64,000 nucleotides of DNA. Origin: Firmicutes bacterium UBA1393. GTDB taxonomy: Bacteria > Bacillota > DTU025. A model generated the notes under the pieces. The model searched no databases and was not told where the DNA came from. It saw only the letters and a list, made by a program, of their open reading frames with translations. Shown here piece after piece: positions 59,972 to 64,000 of this stretch; within the stretch, counting starts at the first letter, position 1; each line of letters opens with the position of its first letter. A program made the translations under genes and the position numbers. The stretch spans positions 27,988 to 91,987 of the forward strand of contig DBQN01000076.1 in assembly GCA_002305255.1 (NCBI GenBank). Reading direction: 5' to 3'.

Positions 59972-60340
59972 CTAGAACTGGAGACCGCCCTCTCGGGCTC
60001 CCTCAGCCAACGCGGCTACTCTGCCGTGATATAAATTGCCGCCGCGGTCGAACACGACCTCGGTGATACCCTTTGCTTTCGCTCGCTCTGCAACTACCGT
60101 GCCCACGTACTTCGCGGCATCTGTGTTGCCGCCGTAGCCCACCTTGGCCTTGATCTCGGGCTCCACGGTGGATGCTGCCACAAGCGTGCGTCCCTGTGAG
60201 TCATCGATGATCTGCACACTTATGTTAGCCAGGCTCCTGAACACCGCCAGCCTCGGCCTTTCAGAGCTGCCTACTACGTGCTTGCGAATGCGCCTGTGGC
60301 GGCGTGTGAGGGCTTCTTTTCTGTCAACCCTGTTGTACAT
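59972..60340 (-). CDS. rplR: 50S ribosomal protein L18
   Basis: 122 residues. [52 protein letters not shown] and [26 protein letters not shown] are diagnostic of L18, the 5S rRNA binder. ATG 60340 with AAAGGAGCG. Between rplF and rpsE. Confidence 0.98.
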   Translation of the reverse strand: MYNRVDRKEALTRRHRRIRKHVVGSSERPRLAVFRSLANISVQIIDDSQGRTLVAASTVEPEIKAKVGYGGNTDAAKYVGTVVAERAKAKGITEVVFDRGGNLYHGRVAALAEGAREGGLQF

Positions 60341-60374
60341 CGGAGTCGCTCCTTTCGCTCAGCCAGAGGCGCGG

Positions 60375-60935
60375 TTACTTGCCGCCCTTGCCACCGGTCT
60401 TGCCTGTCTTACCCGCCTTGAGCGCCACATGCTCGCCGGTGTACCTGATTCCCTTGCCGTGATACGGCTCGGGCTTGCGTATCGCCCGGATGTTGGCCGC
60501 CGTCTGGCCCACTAGTTCCTTGTCGTAGCCCTTCACCGTGATCTTGGTTGGTGCCGGCACGTCGATGGTGATGCCTTCTGCGGGCACTATCTCAACCGGG
60601 TGCGAGTAACCTATCTGCAGCACCAGGTTGGCACCTTGCTTCGTGGCTCTGTAGCCGGTTCCGACGATGTCGAGGGACTTCGAGTAGCCCTTCGTCACGC
60701 CTTCCACCATGTTCGCAATGAGGGTTCTTGTCAGACCGTGCATCGCCCTGTGTATTCTGTCGTCGCTCGGGCGCGACACGTTGATTTCCTTGTCATGGAT
60801 CTCCACGACGATATCCGCAGGGAGTTCGCGAGACATCGTCCCAGACGGTCCCTTCACCGTGATGTGCCTGCCGTCCAGCTTGATATCGACGCCCGCCGGC
60901 ACATCGATTGGCTTCCTACCGATTCTCGACATCTC
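60375..60935 (-). CDS. rplF: 50S ribosomal protein L6
   Basis: 186 residues from ATG 60935 ([17 protein letters not shown]; the frame extends to 60950). [39 protein letters not shown] and [18 protein letters not shown] are diagnostic. A C-terminal Gly/Lys repeat ([11 protein letters not shown]) extends it slightly. Near the factor-binding site. Confidence 0.97.
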   Translation of the reverse strand, partial: EMSRIGRKPIDVPAGVDIKLDGRHITVKGPSGTMSRELPADIVVEIHDKEINVSRPSDDRIHRAMHGLTRTLIANMVEGVTKGYSKSLDIVGTGYRATKQGANLVLQIGYSHPVEIVPAEGITIDVPAPTKITVKGYDKELVGQTAANIRAIRKPEPYHGKGIRYTGEHVALKAGKTGKTGGKGGK

Positions 60936-60943
60936 TACACCAC

Positions 60944-61342
60944 CTACCACATGTAGCAGATGACCTCGCCGCCCAGGCCGGCTTCCCTTGCCTGGCGGTC
61001 TGTCATCAGCCCTCGAGACGTTGAGATCACGGCCACTCCCAGACCGTTGAGGACCTTTGGTATCTCGTCCTTCTTGACGTACACGCGAAGAGCGGGCTTG
61101 CTGATTCGCTTTAGACCGCGAATCACCTTCTGCTTGTTGGCGCCGTACTTCATCGACACCTTGATCACGCTCTGAACGTCCTTCTGGACCAGATCGAAGT
61201 CCTTGATATAGCCCTCTTGCTTCATTATCCGGGCTAGCTCCAGCTTTATCGTGGACGCGGGTATCTCGACGACCTCATGGTTAACGGTATTGGCATTGCG
61301 TATCCTGGTGAGCATATCCGCAATCGGGTCTGTCAACACCAT
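60944..61342 (-). CDS. rpsH: 30S ribosomal protein S8
   Basis: 132 residues. [42 protein letters not shown], then [32 protein letters not shown], the full S8 fold ending in the usual aromatic. In many bacteria S8 represses the spc operon; no mRNA mimic was looked for in detail. ATG 61342 with GAGGAGGTAC. Confidence 0.98.
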   Translation of the reverse strand: MVLTDPIADMLTRIRNANTVNHEVVEIPASTIKLELARIMKQEGYIKDFDLVQKDVQSVIKVSMKYGANKQKVIRGLKRISKPALRVYVKKDEIPKVLNGLGVAVISTSRGLMTDRQAREAGLGGEVICYMW

Positions 61343-61376
61343 CGTCCTGTACCTCCTCTCGTGGCGTGCCCTGCTA

Positions 61377-61562
61377 TTACCAACTCGCCTTGGTCACGCC
61401 GGGGATCTCTCCCCTTGAGGCGAGGGCTCGGAAGCAGATCCTGCACATTTTGAACTTGCGCATGTATCCGCGAGGCCTTCCGCATATCGTGCACCTGTTG
61501 TAGCGCCTGACTGCGAACTTCGGCCCATGTTGCCACTTCTCGATAAGTCCCTTACGCGCCAT
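61377..61562 (-). CDS. rpsN: 30S ribosomal protein S14, zinc type
   Basis: 61 residues, the short zinc-containing form. [47 protein letters not shown] has two CxxC pairs. ATG 61562 with GGGAGGGAG. Between rplE and rpsH as in Gram-positive spc operons. Confidence 0.98.
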   Translation of the reverse strand: MARKGLIEKWQHGPKFAVRRYNRCTICGRPRGYMRKFKMCRICFRALASRGEIPGVTKASW

Positions 61563-61578
61563 GTATCTCCCTCCCTAC

Positions 61579-62127
61579 CTAACGGCTTACCGGGAGACCC
61601 ATGAGCTTGAGTAGCTCAAGGCCTTCCTCGTCGGTGTGGGCCGACGTTACGATAGTGATGTCCATACCCCTGATCTTGTCGACCTTGTCATACTCGACCT
61701 CTGGAAACACCAGCTGTTCCTTGAGCCCAAGGGTGTAGTTGCCTCTGCCGTCGAGCGAGTTCGGCGACACGCCCCTGAAGTCTCTGATCCTGGGCAAAGC
61801 CACGTTGAAGAGCTTATCCAGGAAATAGTACATCTTCGGGCCGCGGAGAGTAACCTTGCAGCCGATGGGCATCCCCTCGCGAACCTTGAAGGCTGCGATG
61901 GACTTCTTCGCTCTGGTGATCACGGGCTTCTGCCCCGTTATCAGCTGCATGTCGCCAGCAGCCGCCTCAAGGACTTTGGGATCCTGAATCGCATCGGAGA
62001 CTCCCATGTTGACCATCACCTTGACGATCTTGGGAACCTGCATTACGTTGCTGTACCCAAACTTCTGCTCGAGGGCGGGCACGACTTCACTGAAGTACTT
62101 CTCCTTAAGCCTCGGAGTCTTGCTCAT
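61579..62127 (-). CDS. rplE: 50S ribosomal protein L5
   Basis: 182 residues. [74 protein letters not shown] and [39 protein letters not shown]. Binds 5S rRNA and P-site tRNA. ATG 62127 behind GGAGGGGGTC. Confidence 0.98.
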   Translation of the reverse strand: MSKTPRLKEKYFSEVVPALEQKFGYSNVMQVPKIVKVMVNMGVSDAIQDPKVLEAAAGDMQLITGQKPVITRAKKSIAAFKVREGMPIGCKVTLRGPKMYYFLDKLFNVALPRIRDFRGVSPNSLDGRGNYTLGLKEQLVFPEVEYDKVDKIRGMDITIVTSAHTDEEGLELLKLMGLPVSR

Positions 62128-62159
62128 CCTAATGACCCCCTCCCGGCCTGTTACCTACT

Positions 62160-62489
62160 CTACTTGTCTAGTCCGGCCCCGCAGTGCTTGCATGTTCTGA
62201 CGTATGTTCCGGACTCCTTCTCGGTCATCGCTATCCTGGTGGGCTTGTTGCACTTCGAGCAGACCACCATCACCTTGCCCAGAGGCATCGGCGCCGGTCG
62301 CGCTACTATGCCTCCCTGAGGATTCTCGTTAGTGGGCTTGGTGTTGCGCTTCACCATGTTCAGGTTCTCGACCACCAGCTTCTGCTCGGTCGGCAGCACC
62401 CTGAGCACCTTGCCGCGCCTGCCCTTATCCTTGCCGGAAAGCACGATCACGGTGTCGCCCTTCTTGAACCTCTTGATTGATACGGTCAC
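62160..62489 (-). CDS. rplX: 50S ribosomal protein L24
   Basis: 109 residues. KKGDTVIVLSGKDKGRRGKVLRVLPTEQKLVVENLNMVKRN is the KOW core; the C-terminus has a zinc-ribbon-like VVCSKCNKPTRIAMTEKESGTYVRTCKHCG with two CxxC pairs, common in Firmicute L24. GTG 62489 with GAGGAGGTG. Confidence 0.97.
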   Translation of the reverse strand: MTVSIKRFKKGDTVIVLSGKDKGRRGKVLRVLPTEQKLVVENLNMVKRNTKPTNENPQGGIVARPAPMPLGKVMVVCSKCNKPTRIAMTEKESGTYVRTCKHCGAGLDK

Positions 62490-62528
62490 CCTCGTTACAC
62501 CTCCTCACTGGTGGGTATCGCCCGCACG

Positions 62529-62897
62529 CTACAGGACCTCGGGCGCAAGCGAGACGATCTTCATGTAGTTCTTGTCCCTCAGCTCGCGCGCGACGGGCCC
62601 AAAGATGCGGGTTCCCCGAGGGTTGCTCTGAGCGTCGATGATGACTGCAGCGTTTTCGTCGAATCTGATATAGGAACCGTCCGGCCTTCTGATCTCCTTC
62701 TTGGTGCGGACCACGACGGCCTTGACGACTTCGCCCTTCTTGACAACGCCTCCGGGCGTTGCCTCTTTAACAGTGGCCACGATCACATCGCCGATGCCGG
62801 CGTAGCGCCGGGTCGAGCCGCCGAGCACGCGGAAGCACATGACCTTCTTGGCGCCGGTATTGTCAGCCACGTTGAGCATGGTCTGAACCTGAATCAC
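62529..62897 (-). CDS. rplN: 50S ribosomal protein L14
   Basis: 122 residues, complete: [90 protein letters not shown] 62897 with AAAGGAGTG. Part of the inter-subunit bridge region. Confidence 0.98.
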   Translation of the reverse strand: MIQVQTMLNVADNTGAKKVMCFRVLGGSTRRYAGIGDVIVATVKEATPGGVVKKGEVVKAVVVRTKKEIRRPDGSYIRFDENAAVIIDAQSNPRGTRIFGPVARELRDKNYMKIVSLAPEVL

Positions 62898-62928
62898 AGC
62901 GCGTCACTCCTTTACGGCAGGACCATCG

Positions 62929-63189
62929 TTACTTGGCCTTCTCCACGATCTCCACCAGGCGCCAGCGCTTGTCTTTCGACAGGGGCCTGGTCTCGGCTAT
63001 GCGGACAATGTCTCCGACCCTGCTCTCGTTGTTCTCGTCGTGTATCTTCACCTTGTCGGTACGCCTCACGGTCTTGCCGTAGAGGGGATCCCTGAAGGTG
63101 CGCTGAAGGGCGACGACTCGCGTCTTGTCCATCGAATCGCTGGTGACGACGCCTTGCCGCTCCTTGCGTTGGGTTCTCTCCTTCTCCAT
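62929..63189 (-). CDS. rpsQ: 30S ribosomal protein S17
   Basis: 86 residues. [75 protein letters not shown], the full OB-fold S17. ATG 63189 with GAGGAGGCC. Between rpmC and rplN. Confidence 0.98.
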   Translation of the reverse strand: MEKERTQRKERQGVVTSDSMDKTRVVALQRTFRDPLYGKTVRRTDKVKIHDENNESRVGDIVRIAETRPLSKDKRWRLVEIVEKAK

Positions 63190-63204
63190 GACCTGGCCTC
63201 CTCT

Positions 63205-63408
63205 CTATCGCTGTCCTATCTTGAGCTCGCGTTCCCTCAACACGGTCTTTACGACTGCGATGTTGCGCTTCACGTCCGCGATGCGGTGCGGGTTCTCGAG
63301 CTGGTTAGTGGCAAGCTGAAACCTGAGGTTGAAGAGCTCCTCCTTGAGGCCTGTCAGCTTCTTGTCGAGCTCCTCCACTGGCATGCTCCTAAGCTCTTTA
63401 GCCTTCAT
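63205..63408 (-). CDS. rpmC: 50S ribosomal protein L29
   Basis: 67 residues from ATG 63408 ([63 protein letters not shown]). The two-helix L29 is complete; the frame extends upstream into rplP, where it is not coding. Start overlaps the rplP stop by 11 bp. L29 sits at the peptide exit site. Confidence 0.97.
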   Translation of the reverse strand: MKAKELRSMPVEELDKKLTGLKEELFNLRFQLATNQLENPHRIADVKRNIAVVKTVLRERELKIGQR

Positions 63409-63832
63409 CGGCTTCACCACCCGCTTCTTCCTTGGAGATGAACTTGGTCTTGATGGGCAGCTTATGCCCGGCAAGACGCAGCGCCTCTGCCGCAATTTCT
63501 TCCGTGACACCGGCAATTTCAAACAGAATTCTGCCGGGCTTTACCACCGCCACCCAGTACTCGGGAGAGCCTTTACCGGAACCCATTCGGGTCTCGGCCG
63601 GCTTCTGCGTTACCGGCTTGTCGGGGAATATTTTGATCCAAACCTGACCGCCGCGCTTGATATAACGCGTCATGGCGATACGGGCCGCCTCGATCTGATT
63701 GCTGGTGATCCAGGCGGGCTCCATAGCCACAAGGCCGAATTCACCGCTGATGATCTTGTTGCCTCTGGTGGCTTTGCCCTTCATGCGGCCGCGCTGGACG
63801 CGCCTGAATTTAACTCTTTTGGGCATTAACAT
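63398..63832 (-). CDS. rplP: 50S ribosomal protein L16
   Basis: 144 residues. [93 protein letters not shown] are diagnostic; the C-terminal tail [10 protein letters not shown] is acidic. Organises the A-site side of the peptidyl transferase centre. Its first codons use TTA, AAA and AGA, unlike the GC-rich usage of most neighbours. Confidence 0.97.
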   Translation of the reverse strand: MLMPKRVKFRRVQRGRMKGKATRGNKIISGEFGLVAMEPAWITSNQIEAARIAMTRYIKRGGQVWIKIFPDKPVTQKPAETRMGSGKGSPEYWVAVVKPGRILFEIAGVTEEIAAEALRLAGHKLPIKTKFISKEEAGGEADEG

Positions 63833-63834
63833 GA

Positions 63835-64000
63835 TTATTTACCTCCTTCTTGGTTTGAAGGACGCTTAACCTCGGGGAGTATCTCGCCTTTATATATCCA
63901 GACTTTTACGCCTATTTTGCCATAGGTGGTGGCAGCTTCGGCAAAGCCGTAGTCGATATCGGCTCTTAAAGTCTGAAGGGGGATTGTTCCTTCATGGTAA
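63835..64000 (-). CDS. rpsC: 30S ribosomal protein S3, C-terminal part (cut by window edge)
   Basis: The last about 54 codons of S3 read from the sequence: [20 protein letters not shown], then [20 protein letters not shown], then [12 protein letters not shown] and TAA. This is the conserved C-terminal KH/tail region. The stop lies 2 bp before the rplP ATG, and the SD for rplP (AAGGAGGT) is within its end. The 5' part is outside the window. About 46 % GC by hand count, lower than the rest. Confidence 0.93.
   Translation of the reverse strand, partial: YHEGTIPLQTLRADIDYGFAEAATTYGKIGVKVWIYKGEILPEVKRPSNQEGGK

Overview
This 64 kb window is a chromosomal segment of a GC-rich member of the Bacillota (Firmicutes). 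The main evidence is the right third. There the ribosomal gene order runs rpsC-rplP-rpmC-rpsQ-rplN-rplX-rplE-rpsN-rpsH-rplF-rplR-rpsE-rpmD-rplO-secY-adk-map-KOW-infA-rpmJ-rpsM-rpsK-rpsD-rpoA-rplQ-ecfA1-ecfA2-ecfT-truA-rplM-rpsI, all on the minus strand, as in Bacillus. Zinc-ribbon forms of S14, S4 and L36, a dipicolinate synthase subunit A gene (dpaA/spoVFA) and a probable cwlD remnant after rpsI point to a spore-forming ancestry. Starts are often GTG or TTG behind strong Shine-Dalgarno (SD) sequences. TGA is used as a stop in many genes. I cannot name a genus. A non-lipidated substrate-binding protein would fit a deep-branching, possibly diderm lineage, but that is inference.

Left part (1-18.5 kb): pfkA, a DUF2007 protein and a dnaE-type polymerase gene lie on the minus strand. 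The dnaE reading frame carries an in-frame TGA at codon 17 of its best-supported start. An M29 aminopeptidase is divergent from mgtE, which has a structured 5' leader that looks like a riboswitch. A lipoprotein, a tRNA-Gln/tRNA-Glu operon with clear promoter and terminator, and a free-standing CBM25-like protein follow. Next comes a long minus-strand gene run: folE2, an ABC-F ATPase, TldD, PmbA, an aminotransferase, mtnP and mtaD (folate/pterin synthesis, ribosome protection or assembly, peptide processing, methylthioadenosine salvage).

Middle part (18.6-32.6 kb): a sugar nucleotidyltransferase fused to a degenerate phosphomannomutase domain, then dpaA coupled to a FAD-dependent oxidoreductase on the plus strand. 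On the minus strand are a second TldD/PmbA pair, a BMP-type ABC importer (binding protein, ATPase, two permeases), LemA and a TPM-domain protein.

SOS cassette (32.6-37.6 kb): a near-consensus sigma-A promoter (TTGACG, 17 bp, TATAAT) and a perfect GAACATATGTTC LexA operator precede imuB, a DUF6504 gene and dnaE2/imuC. ImuB has lost the polymerase carboxylates and keeps a beta-clamp motif, so this is a three-gene translesion mutasome of the ImuB/ImuC type without ImuA, in a Firmicute context.

37.5-48 kb: yigZ, an AlaX-type alanyl-tRNA editing protein, an ABC-2 exporter (two permeases and an ATPase), a small zinc-ribbon protein, a secreted protein of unknown function, a YtcJ-type amidohydrolase and a large exported phosphodiester-glycosidase protein. 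From 48 kb to the right edge lie rpsI/rplM, truA, the ECF transporter module and the alpha/spc/S10 ribosomal cluster, ending inside rpsC. The last roughly 200 bp are visibly less GC-rich than the rest. No CRISPR array, transposase or prophage gene was seen.
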